From Chrysemys picta bellii (lineage: Eukaryota > Chordata > Testudines > Emydidae), in contig NC_088791.1 of NCBI RefSeq assembly GCF_011386835.1, forward strand, positions 54,951,498 through 55,015,497: a stretch of 64,000 bases of DNA. The letters run 5' to 3'. The notes beneath the pieces are model-generated. The model had not been told where the DNA came from and searched no databases. It was given only the letters and a program-made list of their open reading frames with translations. The translations under genes were made by a program, and so were the position numbers. Within the stretch, counting starts at the first letter, position 1. Every line of letters begins with the position of its first letter. This document shows positions 1 to 13,600 of the stretch, piece after piece.

Positions 1-3000
1 GCTGACAACAATACTCATAGTCCTCCTCACAGCATCTCTGGGAAGGTATCTAGCTTTTCCTTCTTTGTCCCGTTCCTTTCTCTTGTCTGCACAACCGCTG
101 GACTTCTTTGTACATAGGGTAAAACTCCCAGACCTCTGCCTCTGTTTTTATGCTCTCATGGCTCCTTTGGAGGTCATACCAAATCATGTGCCCTGGCCTG
201 ACATTTTACTTGTTCCTGGAATGATAGTCCCAGAACACCTCACTCCAGCCTGGTATTAGCATCTCTCTCTCTCTCATATACCTTTTGCAGTTATGTGCAG
301 CAGTTTCTCTTAAGTTTCTGACAACATGAGAATTATTTCAAATACTTCCCTTAAAAACAAGTAGGATTGAGTGCTCTGTTTACCTCCACCTTTCCCAGAG
401 TTCCTTCTTTTTTATAGAATTTTCTGTAATATGTTTGTTCAATACATACTAGGAAACTGTCTGGCTTCCAGTTCCATGCTGCAACTCACTCTAATCTTTC
501 TCCCAGGCGCCATGTCTGTTAGGCTGAGAGGAAATGCTGTCTATCAAATTCCTCTGCCAGTTGCTTAGCACTCTCCAGCAGGGATTTTGTTACTACATTT
601 TATTTCAGTCATTTCCCAATCATTCCATTTTTAAAATGGGAAGTGGTAGTTTTAGTCCTATTTTCTTAAACATGCAATGTCTGTTCTCCCTTTATTTTTT
701 AAATCCCAAACCAGATTATCATAAACTGGTTTAGATGATGGCTCTATGAATGTATGCCTGTAGAGTTCTGTTTTTTAAACTTGTCTGATTTTAACTCTGG
801 AGAGGAGAGTGCGAGTTGCAATATTTTCCTTCTTCAAATGCACTTTTCTTTGGAAACCCTGAATAGCACAATTTTGAGCACGGAGAGTTCATTTTACAGC
901 TGGATATGGAATGATACAGTATTCATGGCAAAAGCGAGGCTAAGTTACCCTAAATAGATTGTCAGATTCTGGGTGGTCTGGGTCTACTTTCTGAGTTGAG
1001 GTGCCAGAAGTCATTATATTCAGGACCACAGGTTGGACTTAGTGTCATCAATGAAAAGATCATTGCCAGTTTAGCAGTTTTCTTAGTTCCCAGATTTAAA
1101 TCTGATAGCTGAAATTTCAGTTCAACGAGAATAGGACTAAAATTGTTACTTGCAATTGCATAGCTTTTCTGGAATTGTCCAACCTCCATAAACTTGACTG
1201 TATAATGTTCCAAAGTGAATTGTTATTGCTTTAGATTGAAATCTCTATTTCGCGGTGGAATGGTTGGATTTTACTATCAGAGTTATTTGGTTCTTTGTGT
1301 GTGTGTGGTTTTTAAACTCTCTTAAGTTGAGCCTCATTGAAAGAATAAAGTGTAACTGTTTTAAAAATGTTGGCTAAATCTAATAACTCTGGTGGAAAAT
1401 GAAGCATGAATCATGAAAAATATACTTAGATTGCTTTAATCCGTGGTTATAGATGAGTTGAGGTTTCTGCTGTGATTTGCTTAAACACCTTGATGTAAAC
1501 CGTGGCTAGTCACTTGTCATCCACCATTAGAAATTTAGTATGCTAACATTTGCCTTTCTTTTATACTGTGTATTTAATGATTTCAGGAATCAAAAAAGGA
1601 GTTTAATGCCTATTTTTCTCTTTCTTTCTTAAGCCCTTGCTTCAATCAGCCAGAACCCTGACAGTATTAAGCATTGTTCATGTAGTATATGCAGGTTCAG
1701 GGATTTAAGGTCAGTTCTCTTCCCGATTTTCTCCCTGTTCTCTATATCTTTCTCTTCACACATGGAAACTGAATGAACTACATTCACAGAACAAGATCTT
1801 GGTGGTTTCCTTGGTAATGATTCCTTTTAGCCAGCAACTTATGGACTGAATGACAGCTTGTCCATTGCCAGCTTTATTTATTTAACTCTTCTGTTTCAAA
1901 GGCCTCATATCCAGTCTGAACTGTGGATTTCATGTGCATATTCTGCACTTGTCCTTGCATGGAACTCCCATTGATGTCATCTGGAAATACCATGTATGGA
2001 ACAAATACTTAGTATTCACTGGTAATCTACAGTATAGATCAATTATGAGAAATCTGCTGTAAATAGTCAACCTAAATATTAGGACAATTACTCTTTTAAA
2101 GGTCATAATTTGATTGAATTGATCTTTAGCTCATGTTATGCCAAAAAGATCCAAAGATGTACAAAAAACAACAACCAAAACTAAACTTATTTATACAGTG
2201 TGTATTTTATGTTATTCTGGTAGATAAGTTACAAGGTGATAGTTATCATTGACAGTTGTAGTCAGGAATTCTTTTTCCATTGCAATAAATATTGTAATGT
2301 TAGAGAAGTTTGTTTAATAATAGGTGCTTTCTTTTTATTGGTGAAGTACACAAATAGAGCATTAAGAATCTTGAAGGCATAACATACCTGAAACAAACAA
2401 ACATGCTGATGATAATTTGAAAACTGATCCTGGAGATGTAGTGAAAGTATCATTAAAATGTTATATCAAATTGAGGTGCACTCTTCGGGGGTCTAAGTTG
2501 TTTCTTTCAAATAGGTGCAGTGTTTGATGCTTTCCTTCCTTGTAAGATGTTTACTATGCAGACATATGTGTAATATGTGCCAGGGTAAGGTCCTGGAGCA
2601 ATGCGCAGTAGGGTGCATGAAGTAGTTGTGCTGTAATGCAAGTGTGAGTGGAGGTCAAACTAGGTCATACTAGGTCAAACACTAGACATGCTCCTCTGCA
2701 TCAGTAACGTACATAGCCATTTCCTTAGACACAGGTGTGCAAGATTAAGAAACAAAAAAACAAAGATGGGTTTGGAGTGAGCTTACAGTCTAAATAGATC
2801 AAACAGCTTTGTTTATTAATCTTGTTCATACTGAAAACCAGTTAAAACATGTAACATTGCTCTTTCTGGATAAGGGGAGTTTTGCTGTTTACTACAATGG
2901 GAGCAGACTTGGCTCCAGTTTGGTAGATAGGGGAAATACACCTGAAAGATAGTGTTTAGGATAGAATTCTGATTTCAACTTTAACTGCAGAGCCATGTCT

Positions 3001-3324
3001 ATATCTGCATAATAATGGCAAGGCCATGATATGGCAATCAGGAATACATTACATGGGGATGTGATCTCCTCTCCAAACATGATGTTCACTCTCCCTTCTG
3101 TAACTCAAGTAAACAGGCTTTGTATGGGGAACTGTGTGGAGACTGGGGAAGGAAGGGAATTTATTCCATAACACTCTGGTGGGTTGTGGGGCTGCAGGGT
3201 TTCTATTTTGAGCCATGCTCGGGAGGTTTGGAGGATTTGTATGCTCTCCTTATCCCTCTGGGCAGCAGATCCTCAGTGCAAAGGGCCTTGAACTTATCTT
3301 CCTTTTGGGATAAATTTTGCCCCA
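1..3324. other. AT-rich DNA, no gene recognised
   Basis: Open frames here are under 90 codons, lack recognisable domains and are consistent with chance. There is a short CT run near 264-277 and a short GT run near 1298-1307. I recognise no transposon boundary, though old decayed repeats could be present. It could be intronic or intergenic; the sequence does not decide. Confidence 0.6.
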
Positions 3325-3332
3325 GTGTACAC

Positions 3333-4384
3333 CAGGGTGGATTTGATTTAAATCAAATTGATTTACATCATCATTTAAATCACTAGTCAGGAAGACTCGA
3401 TTTAATCATGGATTTCTACATAAAAGTGCATTCTTCATGTTATCAACCTGAAGGTCCTGCATGTTCCTTGCATCATCTTCAATGCAGTTTCCTCCTGAGA
3501 AGGAACACTTCTTATGATGTTGTTTCATTCGGGCAACCAGGCCTTGTATTTCTTTGTTGCACTGTTTGCATTTTGCACGCATGCCTGTCTTACCCACAGG
3601 TAGAGGAACTTCATTAAAATGTTCCCAAAGTGGGTCTCTTTTACGGTCTGCTGCCATTATAGGTTTTCCCTTGTAGTGAGAGAATGGTATGGTAGATCTC
3701 CGATCAATGAAGGCTACACTCAAAAAGACCTCAAGACTTCTGGAATATGCTGCTCAAACAGTTTCACCTTTGTTTCTACTGCCTGTCCCTCACTCTCCAG
3801 AATTCTTCTCCTTGTCCAGATCTATTCCACCCCCAACAATCTTCTATTCATTGAACTTTTTGATACTTTGCACTGTTAGAGAGAGGAAAGGGATTGACTG
3901 TTTACACAAATTTGCAGAGGGACAATAGGGTTGAGATCTGTTATTTCTCACCTCTATATATTATTTATTTATTAAAACATTTTTGCTGTTAACAAGCATG
4001 TTATCCACAGTTAGAGAATTGCAAAGCTAAGCATCTCTCATGGTGTCTTCTAGACTGAACACTGAGTCCCATTGGGTAGATATATAGATTATTTAGGTTA
4101 ATCTTTCCAGAAGCCCCTGGAATCCCATACAATTGGGTCCCTAATCCATGAACTATTGGAACCTATTTACAAAACTTTTCTTAAACATTACCTGAATACA
4201 TTACCTCACAGTATAGAATTAGAATTTATAATCCCTATTCCATGATGAGATATCTCTGTATCTTAATTAAAACTATCTTTAGATACTGGTAGGTTTTTCC
4301 TCAAAAAGCATTTTATCAAAAAAATCCGATTTAAATGTAAAAAAATCTGATTTTTTTTTAAATCATTGATTTTTATCCACCCTG
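3333..4384 (-). mobile_element. hAT DNA transposon, internally deleted
   Basis: The ends are inverted: the left end begins cagggtggat and the right end finishes atccaccctg. They are flanked by 8-bp duplications, gtgtacac (3325-3332) and gtgtgcac (4385-4392), which differ at one base. An 8-bp duplication and CAGGG termini are hAT hallmarks. Read on the minus strand, the element starts at 4384, reaches a BED zinc-finger coding segment about 730 bp in, and ends soon afterwards, so the RNase-H-like transposase body is missing. The inner ends are rich in gatttaaatc-type palindromic words, shared with the copy at 6350-7456. Confidence 0.85.
3406..3723 (-). pseudogene. BED zinc-finger fragment of a hAT transposase
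   Basis: A 105-codon open frame lies inside the hAT element. From the internal Met near 3657 it reads as a BED finger: the aromatic start LWEHFNEVPL, then the pair CKQC, then the HHKKC cluster, giving the Cx2C...H...C zinc ligands. In hAT transposases this N-terminal domain binds the TIRs. No catalytic domain follows: the frame stops and the element ends within about 70 bp. It is therefore a transposase exon remnant, not a domesticated gene, although the finger itself is intact. Confidence 0.75.
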
Positions 4385-4392
4385 GTGTGCAC

Positions 4393-6169
4393 ACAACTCC
4401 CATGACTAATGTGGAATCAGACAAATGTACAATGAAGGAAACCTGGTCTCCTTAGTTTTTTATTACTAACTGCACAACAATGCACATTAAAACGGGGTTG
4501 ACCTTTGTTTTGTTTTTTTGCCGATTGCTGCTGCATCTCCAAAGCATTTTAAACAAACAAGCAAGCAAGCATTAAATTCACAGCGTATTGAGAGAAGTCA
4601 TAGAGCACATATTTTCTGTTGCAACAGTTTATGCTGAGATCTCCAAAAAGTCAGGCCATTTGCTTTATTTAAGTACTTGTTATGAATAAATATTTTAAGA
4701 TGCAGCAGCAAGAAGTTTAAAAAGAACTTTCAAGTCTGAAAGCCATTGTTGAAGAACTTTAATATGGGATAACTGTCCAAGGTGATTTTTTTTTTTTTGG
4801 AGCTAACGACTTTGAGATATGCCCTTTTGTAAGAATAGCTAATTTGTGGTCTTCAATTTTGAACATTCTCTCAGTTTATATTGGCTGTCATGTGTAGTAT
4901 GAAATTCTCTAATATATCCTCCAATGGTGTCAAATACTCTTCCTCTCTGGGTGCATGCATTTATATGAAGTAAAATGTGTGTGTCTCATATTTTTGTTTA
5001 GACTGTACTATAATAGTTTAAAACCCCTTATTAAACCTAAAAAGGAGCTTGAAATCTTTATTTGAACAGTTTCAGGAATATTTAGAGTAGTACTCACATC
5101 TAAACAAACCTAATAGTAGTGTGAACCCATGTATCCTTTGTATCTACGTGGTATATCATTTTAGGTATGTGCTGGTATTATAATCTCCTCACGATACCCA
5201 GAGGACATCCGTTAAAGTAAAAAAATCACTGAAGAAAGTTCCACACAATCTGCCATTTGGTAAAATCTAGGGCTAAGTGTACTTAGACGATAAGTGGTCT
5301 CTTCCCTCTGGAAAGGGTCAGCACTTTCAATTAGTGTTGAGGTCACAAGTGGAATGAAGATACACATTTCAGCAGTTTGCACTTCCAGCTTTCGCTGTTT
5401 CTTTTATTATATGAAGCAACAATATAGGTCAGATTCTTTGCTGGCGTAATTCAGTAGAAGTCAGTGGAGTTAGGCCAGCAGAGAATTTAACCTACTAGCT
5501 AGGCAACATCATCAACTAACTTTTTACTTACAATTTTCAAGTTCAACTTCAATTCTTTGAGTATTTAAAAAAAAACGTATAAGCATTCTAATTTCGCAGA
5601 GTTTCTCTGTAGTTCATGTTGCAACGGATACAATGATTAGGTTGAGAATATAAGGTTCCATAACTTCCTCACCTATTCTTTCAGATTTGAATGACAATCG
5701 GAAAGGAAAGAAAACAACAACAATGAATGTAGCAATTTCTGCTGCAACTGTGTTTACTTTTTGAGCTGTGTTTCTAAAAGCAAACCCAGCTTGTGCAATG
5801 GTCCAAATAATCCATTAGAGGGCAATATAATATTGCTCTGTTGCTGAGAATAATCATCAGTGCAAGGAAATAGGATTGTCTGACTTGTATGGGAGTAATG
5901 CTTAGAAAATACAGGTGATGGGTTTTTTGTAACAAAACTGATCTGTTGGTTTTACATTTAACACATGAGCCAGAGGGTCCCAGAGCCCATGTTAAGTCTT
6001 GAACCATTTTTCATTACAGAGGATGTATTAATAAGATTAGTAGTGGAACAAAGAGTAGTGTAAGTTAGTCTGCCTTGGAGCAGACATCATGGGCCCCTGT
6101 TTTGCAGTAGAAACTTGATAAAAGTCAGTTGGACTAGATGGAATGAGCAGAGCACGGTGAGTTGAGAAA
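4393..6169. other. AT-rich DNA, no gene recognised
   Basis: No coding signal. Around 5424-5495 is a short self-complementary stretch (agtcagtggagtt context) of a type common in old sauropsid repeats, too decayed to name. A run of T lies near 4788-4799. Confidence 0.5.
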
Positions 6170-6349
6170 ACCAGTAACCAAATCATGCCTTTGCCATTGA
6201 TTTGTCATATGGCCTTAAGCAAGTTATTTAGGCATGGATTTTCAAACTTGAGTAGCTAAAATTAAGCAAATAAATTCATACTTAGCCACGTCAGTAAGAT
6301 GTATGATTGTCATAGATGCTGATCATAGTTCACATTGAAGTCGGGTACC
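6170..6349 (+). repeat. Old MIR-like SINE head with fold-back arm, 5' part
   Basis: The stretch at 6201-6230 (ccattgatttgtcatatggc context, then ccttaagcaagtta) resembles the body of tRNA-derived MIR/CORE-type SINEs. A fold-back arm (6227-6261, centred on ttttcaaacttgag) follows, and its complement lies at 7471-7506 beyond the hAT insertion. The SINE 3' part resumes after the hAT element. Confidence 0.45.
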
Positions 6350-7456
6350 AGGGTGCTTTTGATTGAAACCACTGATTTTAAACATGATTTAAATCAGCAA
6401 GCAGGAAATCTTTATTTCAATAATTGGTTTTAATCATGTTCTGCACTTGTATTTTTGTTGTTTTTCCAAAGAAAGGAAAGTCTCATTAATTGTAACAATT
6501 AAAACAAGTTGATTTGCAACTAAATATAGCTTTTATACTTAAATTTGGTGTTTCCTTTTTCTAACTAGGATACATTATGATTATACAAACTTATTTAAGC
6601 AATTATACGGTTTAACTGACATTTATTCAAATTCTTAATTTTTACATTTTCATTGTGTTAGAAAATGGTGAATGATGCATTTCTAATTTACTAGATGATT
6701 AAATTTTTACTTATGATTTGCATCAAGCTCTATTTAAATGAAAATTCAATTAAATGCACAAAACAGCATTTTGATTTTTTTATTAAATTATAATATATCT
6801 TAAAAGTGCTGGATACATACACTTTTTTTCTTATCAAAATTTTATTAATACATGTTTTGCATTTAAAACTAACTGATTCATTAAACAAAGGAAGTATTTT
6901 CTGATTGTGTCTGGTCACTATGTCCTTAAAGATTTTAGAACTAGTAGATTTCACCGTGTTGCACCTAATTTTTATCCATAGATTGGAAGCGGAAAACAAG
7001 CTTTCCTGCTTTTGCAACTCCCAATTGGTTTCTTAATTTTGAATGAACTAGTCTTTCAACTGATTTAGTTGAATAAACTGAAATGAAGAAAATATTCTCT
7101 CTACAATTGCAGAACAGGCTGCTGCTGTCAAAAGCTGGTTTAGCACTTCAGCAAGTTCTGGTTCCAGGTTCTTAATCCGTGATTTCTACCAGTTCAGTGG
7201 TTTGACTCTCTTTAAAGCTTGGCAGCATGCATGTACAGTTTAATACTGTTTTTGTATTTAATTGAAATTATTTTAATAGATGATAAGTTTAGACCTTTAA
7301 AATAGTTTGTCAATTTAAAATTTAATTTTAAATGGGTTTATTTAAAAAAATCTGTATTTAAGTTAAATAAAAATATCTGATTGAAGCAAAAAAAATCAGA
7401 TTTTTTTATTTAATTGGACTTTTTTTTAAACATCATCATTTTTTATAAACTGTGCA
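6350..7456. mobile_element. Degenerate hAT, relative of 3333-4384
   Basis: The left end cagggtgcttttgatt and the following atgatttaaatcagcaagcagg segment parallel the left end of the 3333-4384 element in order and spacing, and both right ends carry aaatctgattttttt-like sequence. No clean TSD is visible, so the boundaries are approximate. A 95-codon minus frame (6730-7017) has no recognised domain. It is clearly older than the copy at 3333 and sits inside a SINE/fold-back. Confidence 0.5.
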
Positions 7457-7625
7457 GGCTACTTATTGGATTTTTAGATATCCAAGTTTGAAAATTTTGA
7501 CCTTAGTCTCTGTGTGTTTTATCTCTGTAAAATGGGGATGATATTTCTTACCTCCTTCAGAGGGGAAAGGTAATATTAGAAGACGGAACACACTAAGTGC
7601 TAAATATTTTTATCACCTATGTTAC
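7457..7625 (+). repeat. MIR-like SINE, 3' part after hAT insertion
   Basis: The right fold-back arm (7471-7506) is followed by a MIR-like body: gtaaaatggggatgatattt near 7528, then cttacctcc and a degraded tail. Its head lies at 6170-6349, so the pair brackets the hAT copy. Confidence 0.5.
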
Positions 7626-9260
7626 GAGGTATAGGGTTTTTTAACATACTAAATTTTGAGTTGTATTGCATTTTTGTAGGCTATCAAACTTTAAAGCACA
7701 ACGCTATTTTTGTTTCTTTAAATGTAGAAGGATGGTTTAGTTTTTAAATGACGCATACTAGGAAAGTTCCTGTAAACGTCCCCCCAAAACTGTAGAGCGT
7801 GGGAATATAGGCACTAGGCCTCAAACACAGCTTTAAAGAAAGTGTAATTTCTTTATCTTTCTAAATGTTACCACACCTGGTTGTGAGCAACTATAATGGC
7901 TTGCATGGGTCCATTATGACAGGGAAAAAAATGTGTTTCACACACCATACAGAAATAACCTATAATTGTTTAAACATAGGAATAAAACTAAGTCTCTTGC
8001 ACTATAACATAATAAACTATCAGTCAATTTATATATTTTGTCTCACTTGATCACAGTATGTTATACTCCTATTTCGGAAATAGACTAGAAAGAACTCAAC
8101 CATGCATATAAACTGAAATTTAAAAATCACATTATTCTGCAAATGTAAAATAAACCTGTGCTGCTAGTTTATATTTTTGCAAGATAAAATGTATTAAGAA
8201 TGTGGCTTTAGTTTCTAAAGCATCCAGCATATATCCCTATGGAGTTACAGAACTGCATAGCTTCTTTATTTTGCTCTGAAATATTGAAGTGGAACTAGGG
8301 CATCCATCCAAATCTCATGCTTTGAATGATCCAGTCTTTTAATAATTGTACACAGATGAAGGAGACTCTGGTTTTCAGACCCACACAGAGCCGGTTTATA
8401 TAAATAGTTCCAAAGCTATTTACAGTTTATCTGTCAGTTCTGTTTTTATGTGGCCTCTGGTTAATACTGATTCCATTGTGAAAATGTTCTTATGGTTTTC
8501 CCAAAAGGCCTATACACTTACAGGTATGAAAAAGGAATTCCACTCTAGGGATATATCTTTAGAAAGAAGGTAAGTAAGGAAACCTTGGAGGTAAATGGTT
8601 TTCTTTGTGATTTGCATAAAAACTTCATACTACTATCATCTGGACACACATTTAGCAAATGTTGATTTTTGGCCAGAAAAATGAATCATTCCTAAACAAA
8701 CATTATACTTGGTCCACAGAAAAACTACTGAAGTGATCAACAGCTGAATCTTACTTACATTGATGCATATTTTGTGCCATCCTGCTTTTTGAGACATCAT
8801 AATTTCCATCACTTATACAAGGCAACATAACTGCATCTCATACTACATCTTCTACTTCTATGTTGAACTATTGCTTCCTGTGAACTTCCTGTTGCACTGT
8901 CTAGTAGACTACTGTCTACTGCAAACTAAACAATACATATGTGAACCATCAACATATGTTCCTATTTACTTTATTTAATTTGATTTACAGTATATCTTTA
9001 AAGATCTATCAAAAGCCTTATAAATACAGTCGCTCAACAAACGAAACCAAATCAGCAGCTTCTCCTCACCGCAAACTAGAAAATAATCAGTCTGTGATCC
9101 AAATAGGTCCACCTCTGACATTTGTAGATTACTTTATCATATCTTTTTTTCCCCCTACGGGACTGGGTGAAGAAATGGGCCCTACAGCATGACTTGAAGG
9201 ACAAGAGGTTCCGACTTTTTTGGACCAATAGGAGGTGTAATTTCCAAAGTTAAAGGTTTG
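7626..9260. other. AT-rich DNA, no gene recognised
   Basis: I see no repeat boundary, coding domain or RNA gene. Open frames are short and lack recognisable features. Confidence 0.5.
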
Positions 9261-9263
9261 TTA

Positions 9264-9549
9264 GGGTATGTCTACACTGCAGTGAAAAACCTGTGGCTGG
9301 CCCATGTCAGCTGACTCAGCCTTGTGGGCTTCAGGCTATAGAACTGTTTAACTGTGGTATAGATGTTTGGGCTTGGGCTGGAGCCTGGGCTCTAGGACCC
9401 TGTGAGGTGGGAAGATCCCAGAGCTCAGGCTGCAAACCAAGCCTGGAAGTCTACACTGCAAAGAAACAGCTCCGCGGCCCAAGCCCTGCAAGCCTGAGTC
9501 CATTGGCATGGACCTGCTGCAGATTTTTCTTTGCTGTGTAGGCATACCC
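9264..9549. mobile_element. PIF/Harbinger-type MITE
   Basis: The TIRs are gggtatgtctacactgc and, at the right, gtaggcataccc. They are flanked by TTA on both sides (9261-9263 and 9550-9552), the 3-bp target duplication of PIF/Harbinger transposases. A second gtctacactgc word at 9451 and a gagcctgggctctagg / agagctcaggct segment indicate internal inverted structure. It encodes no protein. A half copy of the same family appears at 45618-45766. Confidence 0.85.
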
Positions 9550-9552
9550 TTA

Positions 9553-10439
9553 GAGAGAACATCCTGTTGGCAGCTTCCCTTCTTAGACTTGACACAGCAC
9601 ATAAAAATCTTATTTGCAGTAGCAATTGACTAACTACATTTGTAATGCATGTCTATCATTGGCACTTCATGGCTGTATTTTATGAAGTAGCCTTGTAATA
9701 CTGAAGTTTATTTCACATTGAGTGCAGAATAAACTCTAATTATTCCTCTTAGAAAGTTAAGAATTAACATCTGTTTCTGTGACCAGATTGTTACTTTGTA
9801 CACATTCTACTTTCGGATTATTTAAGTAGAAAAATAGTTAAGTGAGCTCTCTTGCTTAATGTTTGGGAGGTTGATATTCTGCCTCTTCACATTTGGGTTG
9901 CACTTCATGATCCTTATCCAGCAAATGATAAAATGATTTGGTTTGCTCTCTCCATGTTTGTGGTACACAGTCAAATCCCTGGTGGTTCACTGAGTACTCA
10001 GAACCTTCTAGGATGGTTAAAACAGGTTGAAAATGCCTAAGGGCTGAACTCACTGCGCTTCTCTTGCCATGTAAAGGATCTGTGAGGAGGGGCTTAGGGA
10101 GAGACACTTCAAAAATCAATAGAAAGGCCTAAAATGTCAGACTTGCTTTGTAACTTACTGAGAAATTTTTCATTATGACAGCAGCATAATAATAAAAAAA
10201 AATCATCTCATTGTGGTAACATACCTCAAATTGCTGAAATTAAAATAGGGCAGTCAGAAAAGACATCCCTCAGAATAATCATTTGACTATATGTTGTGTT
10301 TCTTCTTCTCTTCAGCAAACAGGGTTTGGATGAAAGTAGCCACATGTCTCCAATTTAGGTTACACAAGGAAGGAAACCCTTAAGGTAAAATCTAGCACAG
10401 CTTACATTAACAGCCCTTTCTTGCATTGAGATGCTATTA
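9553..10439. other. Unannotated, no gene recognised
   Basis: Sequence with no recognised repeat or coding domain. Short frames on both strands (for example near 9852-10119) show no family resemblance. Confidence 0.5.
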
Positions 10440-10690
10440 GCTGTTTTTTATGCAATACATAACATGTCAGCTTAAACAAGATCAATGTTAATAAGCTACT
10501 TCTCAGCTTTTTCAGTGGAAATTTGTTATTGTCACTGAGCTGTCAGATGTTTATAGTGTGATTAATGAGTCATACTTAGCTGATTGACAGTAAAAGTCTG
10601 CTTTGTAATACATGTCAATCACTTTTATAGCTACTTGTCATTTTCATGGACGCTCTTCTGAGCTTCAGAACTATTATAACCACAGCAGTG
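10440..10690. promoter_or_regulatory. Candidate conserved non-coding element
   Basis: AT-rich, non-repetitive DNA dense in homeobox/PBX/AP-1-like words: attaatgagtcatac, tagctgattgacag and catgtcaatcactttta. This texture resembles vertebrate developmental enhancers, but conservation cannot be seen from one sequence. It is inference only. Confidence 0.25.
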
Positions 10691-13600
10691 TTTGCTGTAG
10701 GCCACTGGTGATATTGGACTCTGAGGAAGAGAAGGTTGATTGCATTACTTCCTAAGTTGCTTTAGGCAGAAAGAACTTGCATCCTATACAAACTATAAAG
10801 AACATATAGGTAGATCAGGTAACTCAGAAAATTTAGTAGTTAGTGCTCTGTGTATAACAGTGATGAAACTGTAAGATGCACATAAAGCCTATAATTATTA
10901 TTTCATTTTATGCCACATAGTACTCTGCCCTTTGGTCTGAAATAGTCTAATCTAGGTAACCTTTCAGGCATGCTGCAAAAGCCACCCATTTGAGAGGATT
11001 TTTGGAGAAGGCTGAGGGTATGTTTCCCTAGATGAAGAGGCAGAAAGGAGTTTTTGTATATGGTTGGCTGGCTTGTGTTCCTGTTGAACTGATCGTGTTA
11101 AATGCCACTGGATTTAATTATATTGTTAATGGTGTGTTAGGGCTCCAAGAAGCTTGGATAGTTGTCTTGTTAGTTATTTACATCAAATTAAATTAAAATA
11201 AATGCCTATCCCATGTCCTGGGAGCGTTTCCAGATTTCTATTAGACAAGAGAAAATAAAATGTATACCATATATAAGATAGTGGACTGCTCACAAAATAA
11301 CACATCCTTTTCCCAGTTTAAATAGTAAACTGTAGTATCTCTTCATATCACCCATTTGCCTTCAGTTTAATTTCTCCCCAAACATCCATCGGAAAAAAGA
11401 TGAATCTTGCAGTATGCCCTTAAGCTTCTTCACATTTAGCTTTTTGATACCAAGGAGGGGTGAATATGAATTGGAGAGTTGAACACCTTTTTATAAAAGA
11501 TGCTCTCCCAGCATCAGCCCCTTTCTTGAGTGCCTCCACTAACAGCTATTGTATAGGGAAAGAGGCAGCCTTACAGATAGCCAGCTCCCGAGCCCACAGC
11601 AAGAAAACTTGACTATGTCAACAAATGTGGGCAACCTAGATTATCCACTACCTGGACTAGGTCACTGTATGAGACTTCTCAGATGCTGTGGAACGGCCAA
11701 GAAATTTTTGTTTTCCTCTGTCAGAGCCACAGCATAAGATTTCATGGATTCTTTATTGCAGTTGGACTGATTGATCTTAAGACTTCCACCACCAGACCTT
11801 TAGCCATTGCCCCTTTTGCTGTAGGTCGTTGTAAATTAAGATGACCTGTGAGTGCAAAGCCTCAGGAAAGTGCATTCAAGGCCACTAAATGGCTGATGGT
11901 TGAGATGATTTGAATCCCATGAGGCCATCAACTGGAGATAATCTGTTTTCTGAGCAGTATTTCTCCTCAAAGACGTCTGGAATCTCATTGGCCCAGTCAG
12001 GAAGAAAGGCACTCTAAGCACGAACCAGAAAGGGGGTTATCACCTGATCCTGAATTTTGAAGCTTGAAGGGGAGTAAAACCACATTAATTACACATTAAA
12101 ATGAAGGAAGGCTGTGATTCATTTCCTCCTTCACAAAGCAGCTGGGTTCTCTGTGAGCTCCATTGGAAATGGTTACAGCACAGAGGACTCTTATGTGGGG
12201 TAAACAACCAATGGCAACTGGGAGTTACTTATGCCATTTGTGCATGGGCGGGGGGACAGAAGTATATGCCCTTCGCATGGCCAGCTGGGGATCTTCAGGA
12301 TGTGGCAGTTCTAGCTCATGGGTCCTTGGCCTCAGCTTGTTTCCCAGGCCAGGGCTCTACCCCTTCCACACCACTACCACCTCTGTGCCTTGTCAGGGGA
12401 GGATGTGGCAGAACAGACATCCCTGTGAGTTCTTCCAGGTTTATGTAATTTGCATTGTAAAATCTTCAATTATAAAATGAAAAACGTGATGAATTCACAC
12501 TGCATTATTTATTAATCAAAAACCCAAAGATCTCACAAACCTCACTTAGAGTTTGTTACATGTATCAGTTGCTAAGAGGACTTCTTTATGTCCCCTAGAA
12601 GGCTCATTTTTTGGCATACGTCACAGGTGGTAATTAGGGTTATGGTAAATTCAGGTTGAAGATAAGAAAACCTTTTCTTAAATGTTTTCAAAGAGAAATG
12701 TGAACCTATGTGAATACAGAGCTAAAGGGCCATCTTTTTAGTGCTGTCATTACAGGACAGTATTTGGAGAGGGAGGTTGCGGGTCATTTTTTCAGGTGGT
12801 AGAAGTTCAGTTGTCTGTGAAAAAGTAGATGGCTACATTTACATGGGTAATTACAACAGTGGGGTCCACAAATTGAGTACATGCACATGTAAATGGATGT
12901 TCCGCTAGGCACTTGGGCTTGCAAATTGGCTAAATCCAAGGGGAAATATGCATGCCCAAATCTGGGCCTAAAATTACATGCACATTTTCCTGTGCCTCTT
13001 ACTACACTAGTGAAAAATCCAGTGTGCTTGAAGTGTGGGTAATTGGCTCATAACCAGGTTTGTCACCTTAATCGTTTTGCCTCCTGCTTTGAAGCCTAAT
13101 ATTGTGTTCCCTACTTATCTACTAACAGTTCAGATTTTCCTTGATGTTCCTGATTTGTGCGTGTAGGAGATTTATTAACCTTGCTTGTCTTGAGTCATAA
13201 AATAAAAAATACAATAAAAACACAGTGACTTATTGTGAAATGATACATTTTTATCTTTGATGTACCACAAAGGCTGAATAAATAGAGCTTTTTTTTAAAA
13301 AAATGGATGACATAAAAAACAGGAAACTTCAAATGATGTGGAAACAATGTTGCATATTAAAATGAGTCATTTTGGCCTGTTTTTTGGGTGGTAGACAATG
13401 CATCTGTTAGTTTTACAGTTTAATTTCCTCCAGTAAGTCCCTTGCCATGGGTGCTCTTGGAGTATTCCATCTTTTAGTAATGCATAGTTTGGCACAGAAA
13501 AGTAAAATATATATGAGCTTTGAAATGTAATATTGTCAATAGTGACACAAGCTCTTAGCTGCATTATTGTGAGGTAATGCAGCAGTATAATGTAGGTTAC

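Noticed and set aside
12101..12480. Two overlapping frames of 115 and 105 codons
   Set aside because: They overlap in different frames in a GC-richer patch and show no family resemblance or splice context.
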